A stretch of 64,000 nt of DNA, from NCBI RefSeq assembly GCF_016756395.1, contig NZ_AP018365.1, forward strand, positions 2,921,501 to 2,985,500, read 5' to 3'. Position numbers and translations under genes: made by a program. How positions within the stretch are numbered: the first letter of the stretch is position 1; every line of letters begins with the position of its first letter. This document shows positions 52,832-61,446 of the stretch, piece after piece. Below the pieces are notes generated by a model that saw only the letters and a list, made by a program, of their open reading frames with translations, was not told the DNA's origin and did not search any database. This stretch comes from Streptomyces sp. SN-593 (GTDB lineage Bacteria > Actinomycetota > Actinomycetes > Streptomycetales > Streptomycetaceae).

Positions 52832-54163
52832 ATGAGCACAGCAGACCTGGCACTGCCGGTGGACGTGCCGTCCACCGCGCTGTTCACCGACCGGTACGAG
52901 TTCACGATGCTGCAGGCCGCCCTCAAGAGCGGCGCCGCACACCGCCGGTCGGTCTTCGAGGCGTTCACCCGGCGACTGCCGGAGGGGCGGCGGTACGGCG
53001 TCGTGGCCGGCACCGGCCGCGTGCTGGACGCGGTGGAGAACTTCCGTTTCGACGCACCCCTGCTGGAGTTCCTGGAACGGGAACGGGTGGTGGACGCGCC
53101 GACGCTGAAGTGGCTGGCCGACTACCGCTTCACCGGCGACATCTGGGGCTACCCCGAGGGCGAGGTGTACTTCCCCGGCTCGCCGATCCTGCGGGTGGAG
53201 GGCAGCTTCGCCGAGGCGGTGCTGCTGGAGACGGTGGTGCTGTCGATCCTCAACCACGACTCGGCGATCGCCGCGGCCGCCTCCCGGATGGCGGTGGCCG
53301 CCGGCGGCCGCCCGCTGATGGAGATGGGCGCCCGGCGCACCCACGAGCTGGCCGCGGTGGCCGCCGCCCGGGCCGCCTACGTCGGCGGGTTCCGCTCCTC
53401 CTCCAACCTCGCCGCCGGCTTCCGCTACGGCCTGCCGACCATCGGCACCAGCGCGCACGCCTTCACCCTGCTGCACGACACCGAGCGGGACGCCTTCACC
53501 GCGCAGGTCCAGTCGCTCGGCCGCTCCACCACCCTGCTGGTGGACACCTACGACCTCACCGAGGCGGTGCGCACCGCCGTGGAGGTGGCCGGGCCCGAGC
53601 TGGGCGCGGTGCGGATCGACTCCGGCGACCTGCTGCTGCTCGCGCACCGGGTGCGCCAGCAGCTTGACGACCTCGGGGCGCGGAACACGCAGATCGTGGT
53701 CACCTCCGACCTCGACGAGTACGCGATCGCCTCACTGGCCGCGGCGCCGGTCGACGCGTACGGGGTCGGCACCTCGCTGGTGACCGGCAGCGGGCAGCCG
53801 ACCTGCTCGATGGTCTACAAGCTGGTCGCCCGCGCCTCCGTGCCGGACGACGCCGGGGCACCGCTCACCGCGGTCGCCAAGAAGGCGCTCGGCGGGAAGA
53901 CCAGCGTGGGCGGGCGGAAGTGGGCCGCGCGGCGGCTGGACGCCGACGGTGTCGCCGAGGCCGAGGTGGTGGGCAGCGGGGAGATCCCCGCCGACCTGGT
54001 GGACCGGCAGCTACTGGTGCCGCTGGTGCGCGGCGGCGAGGTCGTGGGGCGCGAGCCGCTCGACGCGGCGCGCACCCGGCACATCGCCGCGCGGGCGGGC
54101 CTGCCGCTGTCGGCCACCCAGCTCTCCCGCGGCGAGCCGGTGCTGCCCACGGAGGTCCGGTAG
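52832..54163 (+). CDS. pncB: nicotinate phosphoribosyltransferase
   Basis: 443 residues, leaderless ATG at 52832. Type I NAPRTase: [15 protein letters not shown], the [19 protein letters not shown] segment, catalytic His in [14 protein letters not shown] (about residue 208), [13 protein letters not shown] and VTSDLDEY. Converts nicotinate and PRPP to nicotinate mononucleotide in the Preiss-Handler route. Followed 75 bp later by nicotinamidase pncA on the same strand, giving a two-step NAD salvage unit. Confidence 0.95.
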   Translation: MSTADLALPVDVPSTALFTDRYEFTMLQAALKSGAAHRRSVFEAFTRRLPEGRRYGVVAGTGRVLDAVENFRFDAPLLEFLERERVVDAPTLKWLADYRFTGDIWGYPEGEVYFPGSPILRVEGSFAEAVLLETVVLSILNHDSAIAAAASRMAVAAGGRPLMEMGARRTHELAAVAAARAAYVGGFRSSSNLAAGFRYGLPTIGTSAHAFTLLHDTERDAFTAQVQSLGRSTTLLVDTYDLTEAVRTAVEVAGPELGAVRIDSGDLLLLAHRVRQQLDDLGARNTQIVVTSDLDEYAIASLAAAPVDAYGVGTSLVTGSGQPTCSMVYKLVARASVPDDAGAPLTAVAKKALGGKTSVGGRKWAARRLDADGVAEAEVVGSGEIPADLVDRQLLVPLVRGGEVVGREPLDAARTRHIAARAGLPLSATQLSRGEPVLPTEVR

Positions 54164-54238
54164 CCCCCACGCCCCTGGAGGCCGGCCGCCTCCCGCAATA
54201 AGCTCGGCACCCCGGACCGGAGAGCACACGGAGAGACC

Positions 54239-54832
54239 ATGCACCGCGCACTGATCGTCGTGGACGTGCAGAACGACTTCTGCGAGGGCGGAAGCCTCGC
54301 GGTGCGCGGCGGCGCCGACGTCGCCGCCGCGGTCACCGACCTGATCGGGCAGTCCGCCGGGGTCTACCGCCACGTGGTGGCGACCCGTGACCACCATGTG
54401 GACCCTGGCTCCCACTTCTCGGACGAGCCGGACTTCGTGACGTCGTGGCCGCCGCACTGCGTCGCGGGCACCGAGGGGGTCGGGTTCCACCCGAACTTCA
54501 CGCCCGCGGTCGCCTCGGGGGCGGTGGACGCGGTCTTCGACAAGGGCGCCTACGCGGCCGCCTACAGCGGCTTCGAGGGCGAGGACGAGAACGGCGCCGG
54601 CCTGGCCGCGTGGCTGCACGAGCGCGGGGTCACCGAGGTGGACGTGGTGGGCATCGCCACCGACCACTGCGTGCGCGCCACCGCGCTGGACGCCGTCCGG
54701 GAGGGTTTCACGGCCCGGGTGCTGCTGGACCTGACCGCGGGCGTGGCGCCGGAGACCACCCGGCAGGCGCTGGTCCGGCTGCGGCAGGCCGGGGTGGAGC
54801 TGCGCGGCGAGGTGGCGGCCGCCGGAGAGTGA
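54239..54832 (+). CDS. pncA: nicotinamidase
   Basis: 197 residues, ATG at 54239 (CGGAGAGACC upstream). Catalytic triad: Asp in VVDVQNDFCEGG (residue 9), Lys in VFDKGAYAAAYSGF (about 100) and Cys in GIATDHCVRATAL (about 142); metal-ligand His/Asp cluster in RDHHVDPGSHF. Hydrolyses nicotinamide to nicotinate, feeding pncB. Pairing with pncB confirms the role. Confidence 0.95.
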   Translation: MHRALIVVDVQNDFCEGGSLAVRGGADVAAAVTDLIGQSAGVYRHVVATRDHHVDPGSHFSDEPDFVTSWPPHCVAGTEGVGFHPNFTPAVASGAVDAVFDKGAYAAAYSGFEGEDENGAGLAAWLHERGVTEVDVVGIATDHCVRATALDAVREGFTARVLLDLTAGVAPETTRQALVRLRQAGVELRGEVAAAGE

Positions 54833-54846
54833 CCCCCGGCCGGCCT

Positions 54847-55161
54847 TCACGGGTGGTGCGCGACCCGGTTGAGCGCGGAGATCGGGTGCCAGGGGTCGGT
54901 GCCCCGGGCGCGGTACTCCCGCCAGACCAGGCCGTCGGGATGGTGCAGCACCGCCGAGACCTCGTCGGGGTTGGGCGGCTCGGCGTTGCCGGACAGCCGC
55001 GCGCCGCGGAAGCCGAGGTTGCTGAGCCGGGTCAGGGCGCGCTGGCGGTTCAGGGCGTGGACGACCACCCGCACGGTCAGCTCGGGACACGCCGGGTGCG
55101 GCAGGCCGAGCGCCACCACGACCGTGCCGCCCGGGAGCTTGATGAAACCGCCGACCGCCAT
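54847..55161 (-). CDS. small protein of unknown function
   Basis: 104 residues from the ATG at 55161 (a GTG at 55167 is possible). Begins MAVGGFIKLPGGTVVVALGLPHPACPELTVRVVVHAL and includes LNRQRALTRLSNLGFRGARLSGN; soluble, mixed alpha/beta. I do not recognise a domain. It sits convergent with pncA and is separate from the large protease gene. Confidence 0.65.
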   Translation of the reverse strand: MAVGGFIKLPGGTVVVALGLPHPACPELTVRVVVHALNRQRALTRLSNLGFRGARLSGNAEPPNPDEVSAVLHHPDGLVWREYRARGTDPWHPISALNRVAHHP

Positions 55162-55253
55162 GTCCACATCTTGTGCGCATCGGCCGCCGCCCACCAGGGG
55201 ACGACGGCCGAACGTCGCGTCACCGCAGGTCAGGGCGGTGAGTGTGACGGATG

Positions 55254-57668
55254 TTACCGGTGTGACGGGCCGACCTGGACGGTGAGGGTGCTCCCGTCGA
55301 GGGCCTGTCCGACGATGGTCAGCCGGGTGTTGGTGTCCGGGACCTTGACGCTTCCGTACGGATTGCTCGCGTACCAGTACGTTCCGTAGTGGTCGTCGAA
55401 GACCGGGTTGCCGGGCTTGGCCGGGACGCGCGCCGCGACCCCGTCGTCGTGCAGGGTGAAGCCGGCGGAGGGGAACCAGCCGAACGGGGAGTCGTAGGTC
55501 TGGACCCGGTTGCGCATCAGCGTGCCGTCGGTGAAGGTCTCCGGCCTGGCGTGCGCGTCGACCGGCAGGATCTCGCCGCTGCCCGGGTGGGCGCCGACGT
55601 TGTTGTCCTGCTGCGAGGTGTCCCACAGCCACACCAGCAGGCCGGTCTGGTACGGGTAGTGCTCCACCCAGTCCGGCCGGGTGCCGGTCCAGCCGAAGTT
55701 GTACGGGCCGGTCCTCAGCGTGGTGTCGTACGAGGTGTACTGCCGGTTCTCGGCGACGTAGTACTCCGGGTAGTCCTTGCTGAAGGAGGCGCCGATCCGG
55801 GAGAAGCCGTCGGCGGTCCAGCCGTTGTCGTCGGTCTCGGCGCCGTCGGTGAGCAGGGTCCCGCCGTCGGCGGTCACGGTGATCGCGTCGGCCGCGAAGC
55901 CCTGCTGGGCGACCCCGCCGTCGGTGGCGTAGCGGAAGCGCAGCAGGACCTGCCGGCCCGCGTAGGCGTCGAGCGGGAAGGACAGGTCCTCGTAGGCGCC
56001 GGAGGTGCCGGTCAGGGCCGGGCGGTCGCTGCCGTCGCGCGGCAGGTCCGCGCCGTTCGCGGTGCCCTCCAGCGCGGTCCAGTTCGCGCCGCCGTCGGTG
56101 GAGACCTCGGTGTAGAGGAAGTCGTAGTTCTGCTCGATGTCCCACCAGCCCTTCAGGTCCAGGGCGGCGGAGGTCGCGCCGGTGAGGTCCACGGTGCGGG
56201 TCAGGGTGTGGGAGAGGTCGTCGCCCATGCCGCTCCACCACTGCCGGTCGCCCTCGGCGGGGGTGGTGACGGTGGTGGTGACGGACTTGTCGGGCAACTG
56301 CACCACCAGGGCCTGCTTGTCCTTGGTGTTGTACTCGGCGACGCCCAGTTTGGTGGTGGAACGGGTCGCCGCCTTGGCGGTGCCGTAGTTCAGCCAGCCG
56401 AGCTGGAGCTTGTCCCAGGCGTTCATGTCGTCGGGCAGGTCGCCGATCGCGTTCTTGCCGGTGCCCATCCAGGAGCCGGAGGACATCAGCGTCCAGAACC
56501 CGGTGCTGTTCTCACCGACGTAGGAGGTGTCGTACTCGTCGGGCAGCCCGAGGTCGTGGCCGTACTCGTGGGCGAAGACGCCGAGGCCGCCGTTCTCCGG
56601 CTGGAGGGTGTAGTCGCCGACCCAGATGCCGGTGTCGCCGATCTCGGTACCGCCGGCCTTGTCGCCCTCCGGCCCGGTCCGTCCGGCGTCGCTGCCGTAG
56701 GCGTACCAGCGGTGCGCCCACAGGGCGTCGGTGCCCTGGGCGCCACCGCCGGCCGACTCGTCCTCGCCGGCGTGCACGATCTGGAAGTGGTCGATGTAGC
56801 CGTCCGGCTCGTTGAAGTCGCCGTCGCCGTCGTGGTCGTAGCGGTCCCACTGGTCGTACTGCGCCAGGTCGGCCTTGATCTGCGCGGCGGTACGGCCCTG
56901 TGCCTCCTGGTCGGCGACGTAGGCGGTGGTGGCGTCGCGGATCAGGTCCCAGGCGCTGGAGCAGATGCTGGAGCCGCACCAGTTCGAGCCGTAACGGGCC
57001 TCGTTGTAGGGCACCTTGACCCAGTCGGAGACCTCGCCGTCGACCGAGTAGCGGCCGGAGGACTGCTTCTCGTAGTACTTGGCCAGGGACTCGTCGTCCT
57101 TGGCGTGCGAGAAGTACAGGTCCTGGTAGTGCTGCCGGTCGTAGTCCGCCTGCCAGGCGGTGCTGTTGTCCTGCGAACGGTCCGGCTGGGCGATGGTGTT
57201 GTGGGCCGGCCCGGGGTCGCCGCCGTACTTGGCGGCGGGCGGCTCGGGTCCGTCGGGGCCGTCCGGGTCGTAGGTGGTGGTGGAGTCCACCTGGTCGCCG
57301 AACTCCACCAGGATGGTGAAGATCTTGTCGGTCTTCTCCCGGCCCAGTTCGACGTACTTGCCCTGCCTGCCGTTGCCGTGGCCGAGTTGGACCACCTGGG
57401 AGCCGTCGCGCTGCTGGACGGTGGCCTCGCCGGAGACGACCTGCTGCAGGGCGGCGGAGTGCTCGGCCGCCTGCTGCTTGCTGAACGGGCCCGGCAGGTT
57501 GTGCGGTTCGGTCTGCGCGGGGTCGTGGCCCGCGGTCGCGTCGGCGGCGGTGCTCCCGCCGTGGCCCGGGGCCGCGGCGACCGCTCCGGTGGCGACGGCG
57601 GGGACAGCGAACACGGCTATCGCGGCCGCCAGGGCGGCTCTTTGACTGATCCAGTGCTGTCTTTTCAA
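55254..57668 (-). CDS. secreted M6 immune inhibitor A-type metalloprotease
   Basis: 804 residues if started at the TTG at 57668, chosen because GGGGAGG is 9 nt upstream; an in-frame ATG at 57698 would add 10 residues. Signal peptide (about 5-33), propeptide-like region, M6 catalytic domain with H367EYGHDLGLPDEYD, an upstream Ca-binding-like DHDGDGDFNEPDG (278-290), and a C-terminal beta-sandwich region. Degrades extracellular proteins. It is the third M6-type gene in the window but much larger than the tandem pair and not closely similar to it. Confidence 0.9.
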   Translation of the reverse strand: MKRQHWISQRAALAAAIAVFAVPAVATGAVAAAPGHGGSTAADATAGHDPAQTEPHNLPGPFSKQQAAEHSAALQQVVSGEATVQQRDGSQVVQLGHGNGRQGKYVELGREKTDKIFTILVEFGDQVDSTTTYDPDGPDGPEPPAAKYGGDPGPAHNTIAQPDRSQDNSTAWQADYDRQHYQDLYFSHAKDDESLAKYYEKQSSGRYSVDGEVSDWVKVPYNEARYGSNWCGSSICSSAWDLIRDATTAYVADQEAQGRTAAQIKADLAQYDQWDRYDHDGDGDFNEPDGYIDHFQIVHAGEDESAGGGAQGTDALWAHRWYAYGSDAGRTGPEGDKAGGTEIGDTGIWVGDYTLQPENGGLGVFAHEYGHDLGLPDEYDTSYVGENSTGFWTLMSSGSWMGTGKNAIGDLPDDMNAWDKLQLGWLNYGTAKAATRSTTKLGVAEYNTKDKQALVVQLPDKSVTTTVTTPAEGDRQWWSGMGDDLSHTLTRTVDLTGATSAALDLKGWWDIEQNYDFLYTEVSTDGGANWTALEGTANGADLPRDGSDRPALTGTSGAYEDLSFPLDAYAGRQVLLRFRYATDGGVAQQGFAADAITVTADGGTLLTDGAETDDNGWTADGFSRIGASFSKDYPEYYVAENRQYTSYDTTLRTGPYNFGWTGTRPDWVEHYPYQTGLLVWLWDTSQQDNNVGAHPGSGEILPVDAHARPETFTDGTLMRNRVQTYDSPFGWFPSAGFTLHDDGVAARVPAKPGNPVFDDHYGTYWYASNPYGSVKVPDTNTRLTIVGQALDGSTLTVQVGPSHR

Positions 57669-57991
57669 GATCCTTGACCTCCCCTTGGGAAAGGCCATTG
57701 CACCGGAGTGGCGGAGGAAAAGACAGACCTTGACTTGTGCATGGCGGACTGGTTGGGTGGACCGCTTGCCGGTGACCGCGCTCCGCTGACCGGACGTCAG
57801 CCGCGGCAACTCCCGTGCGCCGCAGGTGCGTCGGGGTCTTCGGCCAGACGTGCGACCCGTGCGCCCCCCGTGCTCCGCACCGTGGGTGAGGCCGCGCTTA
57901 CCCGACGGCGGCCCTGGGCATCCCGAACCGTAGGGTCACCCCCGTCAGCACGCCCCCGCGTCTCGACGAACTCCGAGGACGGATACCCCTC
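57669..57991. other. 323-bp divergent intergenic region
   Basis: Divergent promoter region for the M6 protease (-) and a small membrane protein (+). No coding region seen. A Ser/Gly-rich sequence upstream of the protease start contains no clear operator. Confidence 0.4.
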
Positions 57992-58276
57992 ATGCCACGT
58001 CCTACGCACGCCCAAGTCGCCTACGGTGCCGGCACCGTCGTCGTGTTCACCCTCGCGGTCCTGCTGCTGACGGGCGCGCACTCCACCGGCGCGGTGGTCG
58101 GCCTCGCCGCGCTCGGGCTGGTACTCGGCCTGCTGGTCGCCGCGGTGCCGCGGATCGGCGGCCGCCGGACCCCCGCCGCCGCGCCGGCGCCCCCCGGCGG
58201 CACGGTGCCGCGGGCCCGGATCGGCGCCCCGGCGCAGAGCGCGGAGACCCGCGTGGGCGAACACTCGCTGCGCTAG
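57992..58276 (+). CDS. small two-span membrane protein
   Basis: 94 residues, ATG at 57992. Two hydrophobic spans (about 10-30 and 33-53: VVVFTLAVLLLTGAH and VVGLAALGLVLGLLVAAVP), then a Pro/Ala/Arg-rich cytoplasmic tail. Family not recognised. It is convergent with an RDD gene; a gcccggc/gccgggc hairpin (58282-58302) separates them. Confidence 0.7.
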   Translation: MPRPTHAQVAYGAGTVVVFTLAVLLLTGAHSTGAVVGLAALGLVLGLLVAAVPRIGGRRTPAAAPAPPGGTVPRARIGAPAQSAETRVGEHSLR

Positions 58277-58281
58277 GGCCC

Positions 58282-58302
58282 GCCCGGCGGATCCTGCCGG
58301 GC
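58282..58302. terminator. short hairpin between convergent genes
   Basis: gcccggc/gccgggc, a 7-bp stem with a 7-nt loop. Confidence 0.5.
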
Positions 58303-58336
58303 TCACGGCGCCCGGCCGCCCCGGCCGGAACGCGCC

Positions 58337-58810
58337 TCAGTAGGCGGCCACGACCACGGTCCTGGCCGCCTTGTCGTGCAGGCACTGCCGGAAGGGCCGG
58401 TCCCAGGTGCACCACAGGGAGTTGACCACCCAGAACAGCGGGCCGACGAGGATCACGCTGAGGACCGCGGGCAGGACGTACACCGCGGCCCGGGTCCACC
58501 CGGCCGGGCCGGGCACCGCCCCGTCGACCAGCCGAGCCGCGCGGATGCGCAGCGCCATCTTGCCCAGGGTCTGGCCGCGGGCGGCGGTCATGGCGCCCTC
58601 GATCGCGAAGTAGAGCAGGTAGCCGACGATCCCGACCAGCGCGCGCCGGCCGAGGGTCTCGTCGGTGCCGTGCCGGACGTCGTCGCCCATGACGGCCCAA
58701 CTGACCACGACCACCACGGCGAGGAGGACGACCGTGTCGATCAGCCGGGCGAGGAACCGCTGCCCGAAACCGGCCAACGGCGCCATGCCCTCCGGGGGTT
58801 CTGACGTCAT
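58337..58810 (-). CDS. RDD-family membrane protein 1
   Basis: 157 residues, ATG at 58810. RDD hallmarks: RFLARLIDTVVLLAVVV, then GQTLGKMALRIRAARLVDG (the central GxTLGKxxxxL motif), three hydrophobic spans and the C-terminal tail WDRPFRQCLHDKAARTVVV. The family may bind or transport ions. Two larger RDD proteins lie 1.8 and 2.6 kb to the right, sharing the tail motif. Confidence 0.9.
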   Translation of the reverse strand: MTSEPPEGMAPLAGFGQRFLARLIDTVVLLAVVVVVSWAVMGDDVRHGTDETLGRRALVGIVGYLLYFAIEGAMTAARGQTLGKMALRIRAARLVDGAVPGPAGWTRAAVYVLPAVLSVILVGPLFWVVNSLWCTWDRPFRQCLHDKAARTVVVAAY

Positions 58811-58885
58811 CCTCCGAGTAAACCAGCCGTTCGGGTGACGGCACACCCCGGGATACCCGGGCGATCCCGGGATCGTGCCGGCGCG

Positions 58886-59935
58886 TCAGAGGTTGGCGTA
58901 GCCGGGGATGCCGTCCTTGATGCGGTCGAGTTCGCGGCTGTCCGAGACGCCCTGGAAGTCGTACCGGGGGGTGTAGGGCGCCTCCAGGCGGCGGGCCTGC
59001 TCGTCGGTCAGCCGCAGGTCGAGGGAGGCGACGGCGTCGTCGATCTGCCGGATGCTGCGGGCGCCGACGACGGGCGCGGCGACGACGGGGTTGCGGCGCA
59101 GCCAGGCGAGCGCGACCTGGGCGCGGCTGACGCCGTGCTCGTCGGCGACGGCGCCCACCTCGTCGACGATGAGCCGGTCGCTGTCGGCGGTGGCCCGGTA
59201 GAGCAGGTCGGCGTAGGCGCCGTCGGTGGCGGCGCGGTCGGTGGCGTGCGCCTCGTCGAAGGGGCGCGCGAGGCGGCCGCGGGCCAGCGGGCTCCAGACC
59301 ATGGTGGCGACGCCCTCGTCGGCGCACAGCGGGAGCATCTCGCGCTCCTCCTCGCGGGCGAGCAGGTTGTAGTGGTCCTGGAGGGTGGCGAACCGGGTCC
59401 AGCCGTGCCGCTCCTGGAGGTGCAGGGCCTTGGCGAACTGCCAGGCGTGCATGGAGGAGGCGCCGAGGTAGCGGGCCTTGCCGGACTTCACCACGTCGTG
59501 CAGGGCCTCCAGGGTCTCCTCCAGCGGGGTGTCCGCGTCGAGGCGGTGGATCATGTAGACGTCGACGTGGTCGGTGCCCAGGCGGCGCAGGCTGTGGTCG
59601 ATCTCGCTCATGATCGCCTTGCGGGACAGGCCGCCCCCGTTGGGGCTGCCCGGGCGCATGGGGTGGCGGACCTTGGTGGTGACGACCACGTCGTCGCGGT
59701 TCGCGAAGTCCTTCAGGGCGCGGCCGAGGATCTCCTCGCTGGACCCGTAGGAGTAGAGGTTGGCGGTGTCGAAGAAGTTGACGCCGGCCTCCAGGGCGTG
59801 CCGGATCAGCGGTCGGGCGTCCTCCTCGGGCAGGGACCAGACCGGGTGGCCTCGGTCGGGCTCGCCGTAGCTCATGGCGCCGACGGCGATCGGGGAGACG
59901 TCCAGGCCGGTCCGGCCGAGCTTGGTGTAGCGCAC
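58886..59935 (-). CDS. aldo/keto reductase
   Basis: 349 residues from the GTG at 59935 (AGGAG upstream). TIM-barrel AKR: YTKLGRTGLDVSPIAVGAMSYG, NFFDTANLYSYGSSEEIL (catalytic Asp and Tyr), VVTTKVRHPM (catalytic Lys) and RLGTDHVDVYMIHRLD (catalytic His). NADPH-dependent reductase of aldehydes or ketones. Divergent from a TetR gene that has paired operators in the shared promoter, so it is probably a TetR-regulated detoxification gene. Confidence 0.93.
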   Translation of the reverse strand: MRYTKLGRTGLDVSPIAVGAMSYGEPDRGHPVWSLPEEDARPLIRHALEAGVNFFDTANLYSYGSSEEILGRALKDFANRDDVVVTTKVRHPMRPGSPNGGGLSRKAIMSEIDHSLRRLGTDHVDVYMIHRLDADTPLEETLEALHDVVKSGKARYLGASSMHAWQFAKALHLQERHGWTRFATLQDHYNLLAREEEREMLPLCADEGVATMVWSPLARGRLARPFDEAHATDRAATDGAYADLLYRATADSDRLIVDEVGAVADEHGVSRAQVALAWLRRNPVVAAPVVGARSIRQIDDAVASLDLRLTDEQARRLEAPYTPRYDFQGVSDSRELDRIKDGIPGYANL

Positions 59936-59966
59936 GGATGGGCTCCTACAATGGGAAGGGAGACAA

Positions 59967-60016
59967 GCGGAGAGTTCTCCGCCTGACCCCGGGAACGCTA
60001 GCGGAGAACTCTCCGT
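59967..60016. promoter_or_regulatory. two TetR operators in divergent promoter
   Basis: GCGGAGAGTTCTCCGC (59967-59982) and GCGGAGAACTCTCCGT (60001-60016), centres 34 bp apart, inverted in their central dinucleotide. Each is a 7-bp arm palindrome. They lie between the AKR and TetR genes. Confidence 0.8.
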
Positions 60017-60054
60017 TTCGCAATCGGACGACCGCCCGCTCACCAGGAGGACCC

Positions 60055-60606
60055 GTGGCCGACGCCGCGCAGCAGCGTTCCGACGCGCTGAAGAACCGGG
60101 AGGCGATCCTCCAGGTCGCCCACGAGGCGCTCGCCGAGTCCCCCGCCGCCTCGCTCAACTCGATCGCCAAGCGCGCCGGGGTCGGCGCCGGCACCCTCTA
60201 CCGGCACTTCCCCACCCGCGAGGCGCTGGTCCTGGAGGTCCACCGGCACGACGTGGACCGCCTCGTCGCGTCCGTACCGGGCACCCTCGCCGCCCACGCC
60301 CCCCTCGACGCGCTGCGGACCTGGTTCACCACCCTCGCCGCCTACGTGCGGATCAAGCACGGCCTCGGCGAGGCCCTGCACTCCGCCGCCGCGCAGGAGG
60401 TCGTCAGCGCGTCCTGGCCCCCCGTCACCGCGGCCGTCGGCAGGCTCCTCGACGCGTGCGAGCAGGCCGGGGAGGTGCGCCCCGGCATCGACCCGGTGGA
60501 CGTCATCATGCTTCTGAGCTGCCTGTGGCGGACGCCCGACACCCCCGACGGAGCGGCGCAGGCCGACCGTCTGCTGGAACTGGCGATCAACGGCTTCCGC
60601 CCGTAG
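60055..60606 (+). CDS. TetR-family regulator
   Basis: 183 residues from the GTG at 60055 (CAGGAGG upstream). N-terminal HTH (LNSIAKRAGVGAGTLYRHFPTREALV), then an all-helical ligand domain. Two operator palindromes immediately upstream imply autorepression and control of the divergent aldo/keto reductase. Ligand not known. Confidence 0.92.
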   Translation: MADAAQQRSDALKNREAILQVAHEALAESPAASLNSIAKRAGVGAGTLYRHFPTREALVLEVHRHDVDRLVASVPGTLAAHAPLDALRTWFTTLAAYVRIKHGLGEALHSAAAQEVVSASWPPVTAAVGRLLDACEQAGEVRPGIDPVDVIMLLSCLWRTPDTPDGAAQADRLLELAINGFRP

Positions 60607-60628
60607 GCACTCCGCGCCCCCGGGCGGG

Positions 60629-61333
60629 TCAGGTGGTCGTCTGGACCACCACGGTCTTGGCGGCCTTGTCGTGGATGCCCTGCTTGTAGGGGCGGTCGAC
60701 GAGGACCGTGACGCCGATGACGAGGAACCACACGCAGGAGCAGCAGAAGGCCGGCACCCACAGGACGGCCGCCCGGATCGCGGCGGCGTTGGAGGTGGGC
60801 ACGCTGCCGTTGTCGAGCATGGCGGCGCGCAGCCGCATCATCCGCTTCCCCACCGTCTGCCCGGTGGCACGGGTCATCAGGAACTCGTAGACGAACCCGA
60901 TGCCGGCCGTGAAGATCCCGCCGACCGCGGAGCGGCCCGCCGTGAAGTGGTCGTCCTGGACCCCGACCGAGGCCCAGTCCAGCAGGAACGACGGGATCAG
61001 CACGATGACGATGTCGATCACCCGCGCCAGCACCCGCTTGCCGGCCTCGGCGAGCGGCGGCATCCCCGCCAGCGGGTCCGGCGCGCCCGGCCCACCGCCG
61101 TACGGGTCCTGGCCGTACGGGTTCTGCTCGTACGGGTTCCGGCCGAAGCCGCCTTGGCCGCCCTGGCCGCCGGGGGGCGGCGGCGGAGCGCCGTACGGGC
61201 CTCCCCCGTACGGGCCTCCCCCGGAGGGTCCGCCACCGGAGGGACCGCCGGGCGGCGGCTGGTCGGGCGGGGGCTGCTGCCCGCCTGACGGTTTGTCGTA
61301 CGGTGAGCCGCCGCCGGGCTGATCGCTACTCAT
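60629..61333 (-). CDS. RDD-family membrane protein 2
   Basis: 234 residues, ATG at 61333. N-terminal 90 residues are Pro/Gly/Tyr-rich, with repeated GGGPYGG and NPYGQDPYG units, followed by the RDD core (LARVIDIVIVLIPSFLL, GQTVGKRMMRLRAAMLDNGS) and the tail DRPYKQGIHDKAAKTVVV shared with the other two RDD proteins here. The disordered N-terminus may be a protein-interaction tail. Confidence 0.9.
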   Translation of the reverse strand: MSSDQPGGGSPYDKPSGGQQPPPDQPPPGGPSGGGPSGGGPYGGGPYGAPPPPPGGQGGQGGFGRNPYEQNPYGQDPYGGGPGAPDPLAGMPPLAEAGKRVLARVIDIVIVLIPSFLLDWASVGVQDDHFTAGRSAVGGIFTAGIGFVYEFLMTRATGQTVGKRMMRLRAAMLDNGSVPTSNAAAIRAAVLWVPAFCCSCVWFLVIGVTVLVDRPYKQGIHDKAAKTVVVQTTT

Positions 61334-61446
61334 GTCCCGAGTCAAACCCGCGCGTGCGGCCCCCGCCCGCGGGCCGCAGCCGATCGGAGTACGGTGCCGG
61401 GGCTCCGCAGGCGGCCCGCGGCCGCCCGCGCGCGGGGAACCCGCGC

